Positions 31,323-38,166 are shown, counted from the first letter of the stretch. The stretch is DNA of 64,000 bases from Nocardia farcinica (GCF_001182745.1 NZ_LN868939.1:1-64000), one strand, 5' to 3'. Notes: generated by a model from the sequence alone, not told the origin. Program-made: numbers and translations.

Positions 31323-31553
31323 TCACGCTCCGGCCGCTTTATCGTTGAGCATCATCAACACCGCCGCGTGGTCCCATTCGGCTGCGATGAGGTCAGAGAC
31401 CACCTTGGATCGGTCGGCCACGACCTTTACCCCGCTCGTCACCATTGCGAGCCGATCGGTCACAACTACCTTTCCGTAGTCGATCCCGATTGCAAGGTCG
31501 TCACCCCAGCCCGAAAGAACTTCGAGCAGATGCCTAACTTCGATCTTGTCCAT
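31323..31553 (-). CDS. Hypothetical protein
   Basis: 76 residues from ATG 31553 (longer frame to 31616 overlaps the tRNA). Alternating strands and helices (DDLAIGIDYGKVVVTDRLAMV). Not recognised. Confidence 0.5.
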   Translation of the reverse strand: MDKIEVRHLLEVLSGWGDDLAIGIDYGKVVVTDRLAMVTSGVKVVADRSKVVSDLIAAEWDHAAVLMMLNDKAAGA

Positions 31554-31584
31554 GCTGGTTTCCTTTGTTGTAGGTTGTCCTGCG

Positions 31585-31657
31585 TGGACCGCCCGGGGCT
31601 CGAACCCGGAACCCACCGGTTAAAAGCCGGTTGCTCTGCCAATTGAGCTAGCGATCC
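31585..31657 (-). tRNA. tRNA-Lys (anticodon TTT)
   Basis: Full cloverleaf on the minus strand: acceptor GGATCGC/GCGGTCC, D-arm GCTC/GAGC, anticodon stem ACCGG/CCGGT with loop CTTTTAA, T-arm with GGTTCGAGC, discriminator A. CCA is not encoded. It stands alone in the leftward arm. Confidence 0.92.
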
Positions 31658-31671
31658 TGCCTAGTTACTGA

Positions 31672-31878
31672 CTACACCACGTCGGACTTGCGGAGTCCAC
31701 GCATCGACGCGATCCGGTCTCGCGCGTGGTCCCGAACCTGGGTGAAGTGGTCAATAACTTCATGCTTGGCTTCCTGAAACGTGGTCGCGTACTCGTCATC
31801 CTCGTCGGCCCGAACAATCTCCGGGTAAGACTCGTCCGACCAATCGGCCTTGTAACGGTCTGCACCCTTACGAGGCAC
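31672..31878 (-). CDS. Small charged protein
   Basis: 68 residues from GTG/ATG at 31878. Highly acidic and basic helices (DRYKADWSDESYPEIVRADEDDE). Ends 14 bases before the tRNA-Lys. Not recognised. Confidence 0.5.
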   Translation of the reverse strand: MPRKGADRYKADWSDESYPEIVRADEDDEYATTFQEAKHEVIDHFTQVRDHARDRIASMRGLRKSDVV

Positions 31879-31903
31879 CTACGTACTCCCTCCCTGTTCG
31901 GAG

Positions 31904-31927
31904 AGAACCGGAGCCCGTAGGCTCCGG
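31904..31927 (-). terminator. Hairpin between two right-arm genes
   Basis: AACCGGAGCC - CGTA - GGCTCCGGTT, a 10-bp perfect stem after the gene at 31937-32308. Confidence 0.6.
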
Positions 31928-31936
31928 TTCGTCCTG

Positions 31937-32308
31937 CTAGCCGAAGATGACTTCGCCATACACCGCGAGCTGAAGAACCACGTCCGCGTCGCTGGCGTCC
32001 ATGTCGCACTCGTCTACGTTGAAGATCAGGTTGTTGCACTCTTTTCGGAGCGTTTCCCTGTGGCCCGAGTCCTTTCGGGCAACCACCCGAACCGCCCTCA
32101 TGAGATCGGTGTGACCGATTTCCTTGGTCACGGTGGCTTGCTCGTCCTTCGGGTGTTCCGCCGTTACGGTGTATCTCCAGTCGTCCGGGGCTTCCGAACT
32201 CGGGTCGAAGTTCGGTTCGAACGACTTCCACCACGTGTAGTAGTTGGGGATTCCCGCACCGAAGATGATCGTATCGGTGTCGCGCGGAGTGGCCGCCTTG
32301 ATTGCCAT
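31937..32308 (-). CDS. Hypothetical protein, probably structured alpha/beta
   Basis: 123 residues from ATG 32308 with GAAAGG upstream. FGAGIPNYYTWWKSFEPNFD and RYTVTAEHPKDEQATVTKEI; ends with DADVVLQLAVYGEVIFG. Similar YYTWW-type small proteins occur in actinophage early regions. Function unknown. Confidence 0.55.
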   Translation of the reverse strand: MAIKAATPRDTDTIIFGAGIPNYYTWWKSFEPNFDPSSEAPDDWRYTVTAEHPKDEQATVTKEIGHTDLMRAVRVVARKDSGHRETLRKECNNLIFNVDECDMDASDADVVLQLAVYGEVIFG

Positions 32309-32487
32309 TGTCGACCTTTCTCGATATTGGTTGGTCGTGGTCGGTCGGGTAACGCCCCCGACGCGCGATCGGTTCTGACCGATCGGTCGCGCCCGACTTC
32401 GGGCCGACCTCCGCTGATTCGATAACGGGCGCTTGTGCCCGCCACGGTACCGCGCCTAGCGCGTCCATACCGCTCGAATCTTTCGGC

Positions 32488-32745
32488 TCACTCTATGTAG
32501 TTCTCAAGTTTCGTGCGGAGCCCGGTCCCTGTCGGCTTGGCCTCTAGTTGTTCCGTCCCGCTGTTGTCTCCAACTTTAGCGCGTGGATCGTTTTGTGTCA
32601 ACATTGAATTTCGTTCCTTGTTGCGCCCGTAGTGTTGCTGCATCAGCTCTCGAACCCTGCGTGCTTTAGGGCTCCCGGTCGCCGGGGGAAACTCGCTGTC
32701 TCGCGTTTTCCGATCCGCTCTGAAGTTGTGCCGATAGCTTCGCAC
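32488..32745 (-). CDS. Hypothetical protein crossed by a repressor-type promoter
   Basis: 85 residues from GTG 32745, but that codon is too close to the motif at 32753-32766 for a normal mRNA. Internal starts (for example the ATG of MLTQN at 32604, which is part of site 7) are possible. A VGDNSG motif appears in the C-terminal half. Coding is likely but the start is uncertain. Confidence 0.45.
   Translation of the reverse strand: MRSYRHNFRADRKTRDSEFPPATGSPKARRVRELMQQHYGRNKERNSMLTQNDPRAKVGDNSGTEQLEAKPTGTGLRTKLENYIE
32573..32603 (-). promoter_or_regulatory. Operator-promoter site 7
   Basis: TGTTGACACAAAAC (32603-32590, minus strand) and TAAAGT (32578-32573) with exact 17-bp spacing. It lies inside the frame of the gene at 32488-32745 and would transcribe toward 31937-32308. 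Confidence 0.7.
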
Positions 32746-32752
32746 GATTCTT

Positions 32753-32766
32753 GTTTTGTGTCAACT
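32753..32766 (-). promoter_or_regulatory. Stoperator-type site 8
   Basis: AGTTGACACAAAAC on the minus strand between the cutA terminator and the gene at 32488. No -10 at the 17-bp position (GAAGCT). Confidence 0.55.
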
Positions 32767-32796
32767 TATCTGACAAAGACCCTGGTCAGGGCAGCA

Positions 32797-32822
32797 AAAA
32801 GGGCTCCCCGAAGGGGGCCCGA
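32797..32822 (-). terminator. Terminator after cutA
   Basis: Minus strand GGGCCCCC - TTC - GGGGAGCCC stem followed by TTTTTGC. Ends the XRE-cutA unit. Confidence 0.75.
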
Positions 32823-32838
32823 TAGGTGCGTCCTGGGT

Positions 32839-33174
32839 CTACGCCTCCCCGGTGGCCCAGTCGAGTATCCAACGCCGGTAGCCCTCCAGCGCGCCGACGA
32901 CAGGCACCGCGAGCACTTGCGGGGTGTCGTACGGGTGCAGCTCTCGGACACGCTCGACCACCCGGTCCACGAGCGCGGCGCTCGTGTGCAGGATTAGCAA
33001 CGCCTCTTCCTCGTCCTCGATCTCGCCTTGCCACGCGTAGACGGAACGCACGCCGCCGATGATGTTCCCGCACGCGGCAAGTCGCTCCCGGACCAACGTC
33101 CGGGTGATGTCGGCTAGGTGCTCGTCGTCCTCGGCGGTGATGGAAATGCTTACGATGTCGACACTTTCGGCCAT
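32839..33174 (-). CDS. cutA: CutA1-type divalent-ion tolerance protein
   Basis: 111 residues from ATG 33174, overlapping the end of the XRE gene by 25 bases. Sequence fits CutA1 along its whole length: ISITAEDDEHLADITRTLVRERLAACGNI, YAWQGEIEDEEEALLILHT, VRELHPYDTPQVLAVPV and a closing YRRWI. CutA1 is a small trimeric ferredoxin-like protein linked to metal tolerance or signal binding; its exact role is not settled. It is unusual in a phage and looks like host cargo. Confidence 0.88.
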   Translation of the reverse strand: MAESVDIVSISITAEDDEHLADITRTLVRERLAACGNIIGGVRSVYAWQGEIEDEEEALLILHTSAALVDRVVERVRELHPYDTPQVLAVPVVGALEGYRRWILDWATGEA

Positions 33175-33383
33175 GCCAGCCAGTCTCCCCTACTCTGCCC
33201 GATCTCATGCATAAGGGCCTCCAGGTGGTCGCGGTGGCGTGCGATCCCGGCCCATCCTCGAACGGCCGGGCCTTGCGTAGAGAGGCCGATCCAGCCGCCG
33301 AGCATGTGAAGTCCGTGCGGGTGTATCGACATGTAGAGCACGCCTTTCGAGCGCGTAGCGCCGTCCTTGGCGCGGTACCACCC
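33150..33383 (-). pseudogene. XRE-family regulator, 3' fragment cut off by the IS
   Basis: Codes for GWYRAKDGATRSKGVLYMSIHPHGLHMLGGWIGL... to a TAA at 33150, the C-terminal domain of the regulator whose start is at 34641. Removing the IS and one TA copy joins the two parts in frame to give 208 residues (627 bp). The fragment alone has no good start; Met at 33341 is internal. Confidence 0.85.
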
Positions 33384-33385
33384 TA

Positions 33386-34248
33386 AGGGTTGTCCCGTAA
33401 GTCCGACCCGGCGATGACGACCTGCCCCTGGCTGGGGTCAGCGGGCGTGGGCGAGGTTGGCCAGGGTGGCGACTCCGGCCATCGCGACAGCGACACCGTT
33501 GCCACGTAGACGGCAGTCCCGCAGGATCTTCCAGGTCTTCATCCGGGAGAAGGTGTGCTCGACACGAGCACGGACCTTGCGATGGGAGGCGTTGTGGGCC
33601 TGTTTCCACTCCGGTAGGTCCCGGCCCGGGACACGGCGGTGCGGGATGATCGCGCTCGTGCCCTGGTAGCCGCCATCGGCGATCACCACCGCGTTGCGGC
33701 AGGCATGGGCCGCGCCTGACTCGCCGTAGGCGCGGCAATCGTTGCGGTTGCCCGGCAGCGGCCGGCCGAGAGCGACGACGAGTTCGGTGTCGGCGTCGAT
33801 GACGACCTGATGATTGGTCGAGTACCGGTAGTTCTTGCTGGGTGCAGCCACATCGTGGTCCCGGGTCGGGACCAGGGTGCCGTCCACGATCAACACCGCG
33901 CCATGCGGAAACCGGACACGGGGACGTAAACCCAGGGCCGGGCCGAGATCTTCGATCACTCTGGCCGCGGCGGACTTCGATACCCCGAACACCGCTGCCA
34001 GCTGCCGCATCGTGAGGTTGGTGCGCCAGTAGGTGGCCACCAGCAACACCCGGTCCTCGAAGCACAACCCCCAGGGCCGGCCCCGCAACGGCCGGTCGGC
34101 GCCCTCACGCCGCAACCGCGTGATCAGGCGGGCGAACTTGCGTGGCCGCAGCCCACTGAACAACTCCACCATCACCGGATCGGCCGCCGAGATCACCGCC
34201 ACGGGAACACGATAACGGCTGGCGCTCAACAACTTACGGGACAGCCCT
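33386..34248. mobile_element. IS5-family insertion sequence, 863 bp
   Basis: Terminal inverted repeats AGGG(T/C)TGTCCCGTAAGT, 16 of 17 matched, bound the transposase gene. TA is doubled at 33384-33385 and 34249-34250. The host gene is restored exactly when the element and one TA are removed. The intact frame and near-perfect ends show a recent insertion. Base use is visibly more GC-rich than the flanks. Confidence 0.93.
33438..34232 (-). CDS. IS5-type transposase (DDE)
   Basis: 264 residues. N-terminal HTH (LTMRQLAAVFGVSKSAAARVIEDL), then the DDE core: VLIVDGTLVP (first Asp), VVIADGGYQG (second Asp) and RVEHTFSRMKTWKIL (Glu). This is the DDE_Tnp_4-like transposase common in Streptomyces and other actinobacteria. 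It appears complete, so the element could still move. Confidence 0.92.
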   Translation of the reverse strand: MLSASRYRVPVAVISAADPVMVELFSGLRPRKFARLITRLRREGADRPLRGRPWGLCFEDRVLLVATYWRTNLTMRQLAAVFGVSKSAAARVIEDLGPALGLRPRVRFPHGAVLIVDGTLVPTRDHDVAAPSKNYRYSTNHQVVIDADTELVVALGRPLPGNRNDCRAYGESGAAHACRNAVVIADGGYQGTSAIIPHRRVPGRDLPEWKQAHNASHRKVRARVEHTFSRMKTWKILRDCRLRGNGVAVAMAGVATLANLAHAR

Positions 34249-34641
34249 TAGAAGCACCTCCGAGTCCCACATACGAGCCTCACCGACCCAGGCGTACGAA
34301 CCGTCTTCGACAGACCGGGCGCGGTCGCCATCGAGCTGTAGGAACTCGCCATCTTGGCGAATCCGTAGCTCATGGAAGTCCACACGCGGAATGTCGTCTT
34401 TGAGGGTCTGCCACGCCGCCCACCAATCACCGGACAGGTCTATTGGACCCGGCATCTTGCCCGCCAACTCCGTGAGGGACACCCCGTACGCCTCTGAGAT
34501 GCGTACGGCCTGGGCCAAGGTCAATTCCGCGTCGCCGGACTCCAGACGCGAGACCTGCCGCTGTGTCAGCCCTGCCGGTGCTCCCCACTCACCTTGCGGT
34601 CGGTCCCCGCGTAATCGCCGGATCGTCTCGGGGGTGCTCAC
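34249..34641 (-). pseudogene. XRE-family regulator, 5' fragment broken by the IS
   Basis: From GTG 34641 (AGGAAGGA upstream) it codes for a HTH_XRE domain (PAGLTQRQVSRLESGDAELTLAQAVRISEAYGVSL) and the start of a C-terminal domain (WAAWQTLKDDIPRVDFHELRI) seen in many actinobacterial regulators. It now ends with three IS-derived codons after LL. A truncated DNA-binding part might still be made. In the intact state the gene would overlap cutA. Confidence 0.85.
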
Positions 34642-34696
34642 GGTCGAATCCTTCCTACGAACCTCTTCCCCCCAGGGTAGGGCGTGACGTACTCTC

Positions 34697-34729
34697 AGAC
34701 AATCTTGTCTAGCTCAGACGAGAGTGTCT
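34697..34729. promoter_or_regulatory. Twin operators in the divergent XRE promoter region
   Basis: AGACAATCTTGTCT (34697-34710, perfect) and AGACGAGAGTGTCT (34716-34729, partial) are 19 bp apart, about two helical turns. TTGTCT and TAACAG (18 bp apart) give a plausible rightward promoter through them. The XRE protein is the obvious binder. Confidence 0.6.
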
Positions 34730-34743
34730 AACAGGGGAATCGG

Positions 34744-34950
34744 ATGCACTCGACCAGCACGGTACTACCCAGACGAACCGCCTTCACCGGCCCGCCCCAG
34801 CGGCACGACGGCCCGCCGCTGGAAGTTCTGGCGCTGGTGGCCTTCCATCTGCGCTACGGGGAAGCGGCCGACGAACGTCCCGGGGCCGGGGTGAACCATC
34901 CCCCAGTCCCGGAGACCATCACCAGAGCGCCGGGTGACGGTGGGAAATGA
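34744..34950 (+). CDS. Small protein 1 of the divergent cassette operon
   Basis: 68 residues from ATG 34744 with AGGGGA upstream. Pro/Arg-rich ends with a central LEVLALVAFHLRYGEA helix. Divergent from the XRE gene and likely under its operators. Not recognised; the pairing of XRE regulators with short proteins is common in Streptomyces-type genomes. Confidence 0.6.
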   Translation: MHSTSTVLPRRTAFTGPPQRHDGPPLEVLALVAFHLRYGEAADERPGAGVNHPPVPETITRAPGDGGK

Positions 34951-35219
34951 CCGCCCGGGAGCATCGCACATACGCCGATGGCGTCGAAGTGCTCTGGAGC
35001 GTGGACCACGGCGTGATCCGTGTCCACCAGATCACCTACCCAGACGGGCACGTGGAAGTTCTCGGCCTGCCCACTCTCGGGGAGTGCTGCGACATCATGC
35101 CGCGAGCGACGTGGAACCGGGTTCGGTCCCACTACGAGAACGAGATACGACCACCCGGCCCGGCAGCACGGCAGATCGAAGCCACCCGCGAGCACTGGAG
35201 GCGAAGCCGTGGGCAATGA
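34947..35219 (+). CDS. Small protein 2 of the divergent cassette operon
   Basis: 90 residues, overlapping the gene before by 4 bases. Beta-rich N-terminus (VEVLWSVDHGVIRVHQITYPDGHVEVL) and basic C-terminus. Not recognised. Confidence 0.6.
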   Translation: MTAREHRTYADGVEVLWSVDHGVIRVHQITYPDGHVEVLGLPTLGECCDIMPRATWNRVRSHYENEIRPPGPAARQIEATREHWRRSRGQ

Positions 35220-35427
35220 GTCACCAGTACCCGCCGACCCGGACGTTCGGCTCGCTGTGCGAATCGGCGGAGCCCGGCCCGTCACGCTCGTCTATCGGGC
35301 CTGTCTCACTGCCGCACTCACTTTCGCCCAGGACAACGCCTTACACCGCTACGTGGACGCTGTAGCCGTGAGCCCTATCGGCCTAGGGAAATACCCGCGC
35401 CTGCCGAATGAACGGCTCTACGTTTGA
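35209..35427 (+). CDS. Small protein 3 of the divergent cassette operon
   Basis: 72 residues from GTG 35209, overlapping the previous gene by 11 bases. LAVRIGGARPVTLVYRACLTAALTFAQDNA suggests a helix after two strands. Not recognised. A terminator follows at once. Confidence 0.6.
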   Translation: MGNESPVPADPDVRLAVRIGGARPVTLVYRACLTAALTFAQDNALHRYVDAVAVSPIGLGKYPRLPNERLYV

Positions 35428-35445
35428 GATAGGGGGTAAAAGAAA

Positions 35446-35471
35446 ACCCCCGGACCGGAGTCCGGGGGTTC
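35446..35471. terminator. Bidirectional terminator at the cassette edge
   Basis: AACCCCCGGAC - CGGA - GTCCGGGGGTT with A-rich 5' flank and TTCTCG 3' flank. Serves the cassette operon and the converging gene at 35476. Confidence 0.8.
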
Positions 35472-35475
35472 TCGT

Positions 35476-35751
35476 TCATCGGCGTCCTAGAAGTTCCTCC
35501 AGGGCCGCCATGATCGCGGAGTGTCGGGCGTCTGCCTCTCGGCGGTACCCGGCAAGTTCGGTCTGTACCTCCGTGATCCGCTGATCCACGTACGACCGGA
35601 GTTCGCTTACCCCCGCGTGGAGGTTCCCGAACTCGTCCATGATCGCAGCGTGCCGAGCCTCGAGTCGGTCCCGCTCGTCCCCGTGCTGGGTGATGATCCC
35701 AGCGACCAGGGTCTCAAGGTTGGTGACGCGGCTCTCGATAGGTGCAGGCAT
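35476..35751 (-). CDS. Coiled-coil protein
   Basis: 91 residues from ATG 35751 with GAGAGGA upstream. Almost entirely one amphipathic helix with heptads (LEARHAAIMDEFGNLHAGV, EVQTELAGYRREADARHSA). First gene behind operator-promoter site 9, with a 120-base leader. Function unknown. Confidence 0.6.
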   Translation of the reverse strand: MPAPIESRVTNLETLVAGIITQHGDERDRLEARHAAIMDEFGNLHAGVSELRSYVDQRITEVQTELAGYRREADARHSAIMAALEELLGRR

Positions 35752-35787
35752 GGTCGCGTGTCCTCTCGCTCGGTGGGTAGTCTACCG

Positions 35788-35821
35788 GTGACCGGGCCAG
35801 CTAGACCCTGGCCCGGTCCTC
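35788..35821 (-). promoter_or_regulatory. Leader hairpin before the coiled-coil gene
   Basis: GACCGGGCCAG - loop - CTGGCCCGGTC stem in the untranslated leader between site 9 and the gene at 35476-35751. It is close in sequence to the hairpin at 7472-7500. Could be an attenuator. Confidence 0.5.
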
Positions 35822-35837
35822 CCGGCCTACCGTGTCC

Positions 35838-35855
35838 CACTCTGGAATTTTCAAT
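35838..35855 (-). promoter_or_regulatory. Conserved 18-bp leader element, copy 2
   Basis: CACTCTGGAATTTTCAAT (plus-strand reading), one mismatch to 7854-7871 and at the same 24-base distance from its -10. Confidence 0.5.
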
Positions 35856-35878
35856 CTGCTGTCGTAATGACAAAGACG

Positions 35879-35909
35879 ACTTTACCCGGCGGCTCGTTTT
35901 GTGTCAACT
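35879..35909 (-). promoter_or_regulatory. Operator-promoter site 9
   Basis: AGTTGACACAAAAC (35909-35896, minus strand) with TAAAGT (35884-35879) after 17 bases. The motif overlaps the TGA stop of the gene at 35904-36230. Confidence 0.75.
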
Positions 35910-36230
35910 TACCGCGCGGTGTTTCCGATGGCGCGGGTATCGACCACGCTCACGCTTGACCGGAGGACGGCCGGAAATGTCGTAACCTTCGCCCGCAAGC
36001 GCCAGAAGCCGCCTGCCGAGATTTCGAGCGTTCTCCATAGCCGGGACCCAGTAATGGCCGCATCGTCCGCCAGAGGGGTAAATAGACACCAGGAATCCGT
36101 CATCCTCGGCAAGGCTGATGTGGACGGCTCCCACCTCATCGGAGTAGAGCAGCATTCCACCTTCGAAACCGATTCGGTGCCCGTGGTACCGGTAGCCGTC
36201 GAGCGCGTCATAGGCGCGGATGAATCGCAT
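35904..36230 (-). CDS. Hypothetical protein
   Basis: 108 residues from ATG 36230. Beta-rich (GYRYHGHRIGFEGGMLLYSDEVGAVHISL) with a very basic C-terminus. Not recognised. Its stop codon is part of site 9. Confidence 0.55.
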   Translation of the reverse strand: MRFIRAYDALDGYRYHGHRIGFEGGMLLYSDEVGAVHISLAEDDGFLVSIYPSGGRCGHYWVPAMENARNLGRRLLALAGEGYDISGRPPVKRERGRYPRHRKHRAVS

Positions 36231-36294
36231 TTTCGTTCCCCTGGTGTGTTCTGGTCTGAGTAGCCAATGCGGGCCGCGCCCCGAAGGGCGCCGA

Positions 36295-36783
36295 TCAGCT
36301 CGCGGCCGTCTCGCGGTGTTTCTTCGCCCGCCAACGTGCCTCGGTGCGATCGGCGGCGGGCTCTGACCAGCCGCACAGACACTCAGCCTTGGCGTGCTTC
36401 GTGTTGACGTACACGCCGCGTGCGTCGTGTCGATGGTTGGTCACCCGCTCGATCGTGCGGGTACGGTGCGCGCCGGTGCCCGTCCAGCGGCTGCCCTGGG
36501 GCGCGGGCGGGTCGCTGGACGGTCGGGGCGATCCTGCGGCCTCCCAGAGCGCGCGGCCGTTGGCGATGGCCCACAGGGCCGCGCTGACGTTGTTGCCTGC
36601 CACGCACCGGCCGTCGGCGTAGAGCCCCGCGCGGTGCCGGGCGTTGGCGAACTCGAGCAGCTTGCGCGATGCGCGGGCGAGGGCCTTGCCGCCTTCGGGC
36701 ATCACGTCGTCGAGGTCGGTGGGGTAGGTGATGCGGTCGGATTCCTCGATGCCCCAAACGACTTCATACTGTGTGACGGTCAT
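36295..36783 (-). CDS. Hypothetical protein with a C-terminal Cys/His part
   Basis: 162 residues from ATG 36783. Helical N-terminal half (KALARASRKLLEFANARHRAGLYAD) and a C-terminal HAKAECLCGWSEPAADR segment that may hold zinc. This kind of protein is frequent at the right end of actinophage genomes. Function unknown. Confidence 0.55.
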   Translation of the reverse strand: MTVTQYEVVWGIEESDRITYPTDLDDVMPEGGKALARASRKLLEFANARHRAGLYADGRCVAGNNVSAALWAIANGRALWEAAGSPRPSSDPPAPQGSRWTGTGAHRTRTIERVTNHRHDARGVYVNTKHAKAECLCGWSEPAADRTEARWRAKKHRETAAS

Positions 36784-36810
36784 GTGGCGCTCCTTCGGTA
36801 GGGGTGAGAG

Positions 36811-36829
36811 CCGGGGCAGTGTGCCCCGG
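36811..36829 (-). terminator. Hairpin between two right-end genes
   Basis: CCGGGGCA - GTG - TGCCCCGG, 8-bp perfect stem after the gene at 36883-37173. No clear T-run. Confidence 0.45.
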
Positions 36830-36882
36830 CCCGGGACGGGTGGCTCGGTGAGGTCAGTTCACGCGCCGACCACACAAGCGGC

Positions 36883-37173
36883 TCAGGCCGACCGGCGCAG
36901 ACCGCGCTTGTAGGTCGCGTGCATGAAGTAGTCGACCTGATCACCAGGGCAAACCTCACCGACGACAATCGGGTACCCGAACGCGTGCGTGAGCCCGTGA
37001 TCCTTGGCGATCCGCTGAATAGCCGTCTTCTCGTCGTCGGTAAACGGCGTGTCAAACGACCGCGAAATGACCTGGATGCAATCCTTGGCCCCGGGCGCGA
37101 CGCGGCAACGCCCGTTGATGCCCTCCGCCTTGAGCTGAGAGCGGATCGAGGCGGCAATGGTCTTGGCGTCCAT
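36883..37173 (-). CDS. Small protein of the right end
   Basis: 96 residues from ATG 37173 with GAAAGGA upstream. TIAASIRSQLKAEGINGRCRVAPGAKDCIQVI resembles the LPD29-like domain seen beside phage and plasmid proteins. Transcribed from operator-promoter site 10. Confidence 0.55.
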   Translation of the reverse strand: MDAKTIAASIRSQLKAEGINGRCRVAPGAKDCIQVISRSFDTPFTDDEKTAIQRIAKDHGLTHAFGYPIVVGEVCPGDQVDYFMHATYKRGLRRSA

Positions 37174-37203
37174 GTGATCGGTCCTTTCGTCGGTGATGCA
37201 TCG

Positions 37204-37234
37204 ACTTTATGTCAACGTCTGTTTTGTGTCAACA
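37204..37234 (-). promoter_or_regulatory. Operator-promoter site 10
   Basis: TGTTGACACAAAAC (37234-37221) and TAAAGT (37209-37204), 17 bp apart. A second partial motif CGTTGACATAAAG overlaps the -10 region (37217-37205). Confidence 0.8.
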
Positions 37235-37235
37235 T

Positions 37236-37496
37236 TCAGGCCGCAAAATTTGGCGCTAGATTGAGCAACGCCTCAACCTGGGTTTGCCCGGCATCGACGG
37301 CGTAGGCCAGCGCATCGGGATCAACGCGACCTCCGCGCCGGGAAATCTCGGCGGTCAACCAGATCAGTGTCAGCTCCTCGACTTCGCTCAGCGGGCGGGC
37401 TTCCTCGCGCGCCTCCAGGGCGCGGGCGGACCGGATGATGTCGGAGGTGGGAACCCCGTCCAGCAGGGACGAACGGGGCGCGAGCGTGGTGGTCAT
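37236..37496 (-). CDS. Rightmost leftward gene, hypothetical
   Basis: 86 residues from ATG 37496 with GAGAGGA upstream. Helical (IIRSARALEAREEARPLSEVEELTLIWLTAEIS). Its own promoter is site 11. It is the first gene of the leftward arm and thus marks the right end of the phage genome map. Confidence 0.6.
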   Translation of the reverse strand: MTTTLAPRSSLLDGVPTSDIIRSARALEAREEARPLSEVEELTLIWLTAEISRRGGRVDPDALAYAVDAGQTQVEALLNLAPNFAA

Positions 37497-37544
37497 GTGG
37501 TCCTCTCGTAGGTCTGTCGGGCGGCTCGCCCGGGGTTGCCGATG

Positions 37545-37575
37545 ACGGTAACCCCTAGTCTGTTTTGTGTCAACA
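37545..37575 (-). promoter_or_regulatory. Operator-promoter site 11
   Basis: TGTTGACACAAAAC (37575-37562) and TACCGT (37550-37545) with 17-bp spacing. Drives the gene at 37236-37496; on the other side begins the hairpin array. Confidence 0.7.
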
Positions 37576-37611
37576 AACGCGACAGAAGTGTTCGGGCCAG
37601 GACTCCAAAAT

Positions 37612-37936
37612 CCCAGGTCGCCAAGATTCTTGGTGTGAAGTTCATCACACCCTTAGATGGCGACCTGGGGAAACGCTGAAAAGTCCGGGTGTTGTGACAC
37701 CCATATACATATGTAAGGGAGGAACGACCGAAGGGAGTTCCGACCGACCTAGATAGATACCTATCTAGGCCGGACCTTCGAGGGTCCGGCCCTGAAGAGG
37801 TCTATAGAGAGACAGCGCCTAGAAGCGCTGTCGTTGGTAGGTAGTTCTTAGCTGTAGCCGTAGTCAGAGAACGGAGGCTACAGCCTAGGGGCTTCGCCTC
37901 CGAACATCACCAGGACCGGCCCAGGAAGGCCGGTCC
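37612..37936 (+). ncRNA. Array of about eight RNA hairpins, probable non-coding RNA leader
   Basis: No gene fits in 37576-37965. Instead a chain of stems is seen: 37612-37669 (12-bp outer plus 7-bp inner stem), 37687-37702 (GGGTGT-TGTG-ACACCC), 37721-37741 (weak), 37748-37769 (9 bp), 37768-37791 (9 bp), 37811-37832 (8 bp), 37851-37884 (9 bp), 37888-37901 (weak) and 37913-37936 (9 bp). They lie just before the tiny ORF and the tRNA cluster. They could be stable small RNAs, processing signals or part of the genome end/packaging site. Confidence 0.6.
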
Positions 37937-37965
37937 AAATACACCCGGGTAAAAGAAGGTCTTCC

Positions 37966-38064
37966 ATGTCTGCCGATATCTCTGTCGATACCGTCCTAGA
38001 GATTGCCACCGTGGCAATCAAGATCGTCGCGTTTGTCGCTCCGCTGATTCTGTCGCTGTTCTGA
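37966..38064 (+). CDS. 32-residue membrane peptide between structured RNAs
   Basis: ATG 37966 has AGAAGG 6-7 bases upstream. The peptide has an acidic start (SADISVDTVLEI) and one hydrophobic helix (ATVAIKIVAFVAPLILSLF). It is set between the hairpin array and a long RNA hairpin. The clear ribosome site supports translation. Confidence 0.55.
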   Translation: MSADISVDTVLEIATVAIKIVAFVAPLILSLF

Positions 38065-38070
38065 GAGTTC

Positions 38071-38147
38071 CCCCGGAGGGTTGAGCATCTGGCCCGGTTG
38101 TCTGCTGTCCGCTACCCGGCAGACCCGGGAAACGCTCCCCTCCGGGG
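38071..38147 (+). ncRNA. Long nested RNA hairpin
   Basis: Four stems nest in a line: 38071-38080 with 38138-38147 (10 bp), 38083-38086 with 38134-38137, 38093-38097 with 38125-38129, and 38100-38105 with 38119-38124, closing a 13-base loop. There is no tRNA anticodon arm. It is 20 bases before the tRNA-Gln. Could be a terminator for the small ORF or a small stable RNA. Confidence 0.6.
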
Positions 38148-38166
38148 CTGTTGGGTATCGACCATT

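Noticed and set aside
31665..32468. A 267-codon minus-strand frame over the genes at 31672 and 31937
   Set aside because: Arg/Ser/Gly-rich composition typical of a shifted frame; it crosses a terminator hairpin and two better genes.
33205..34065. A 286-codon minus-strand frame in the IS element
   Set aside because: Low-complexity Arg/Pro-rich shifted frame; the DDE transposase in the other frame is clearly the real gene.
34249..34641. The XRE regulator as the phage immunity repressor
   Set aside because: A much better candidate, the L5 gp71-like protein at 29516-30019, exists, and the XRE gene is of a host-chromosome type with its own local operators.
34947..35427. Toxin-antitoxin pair in the small divergent operon
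   Set aside because: No recognisable toxin or antitoxin motif; small size and overlap alone are not enough.
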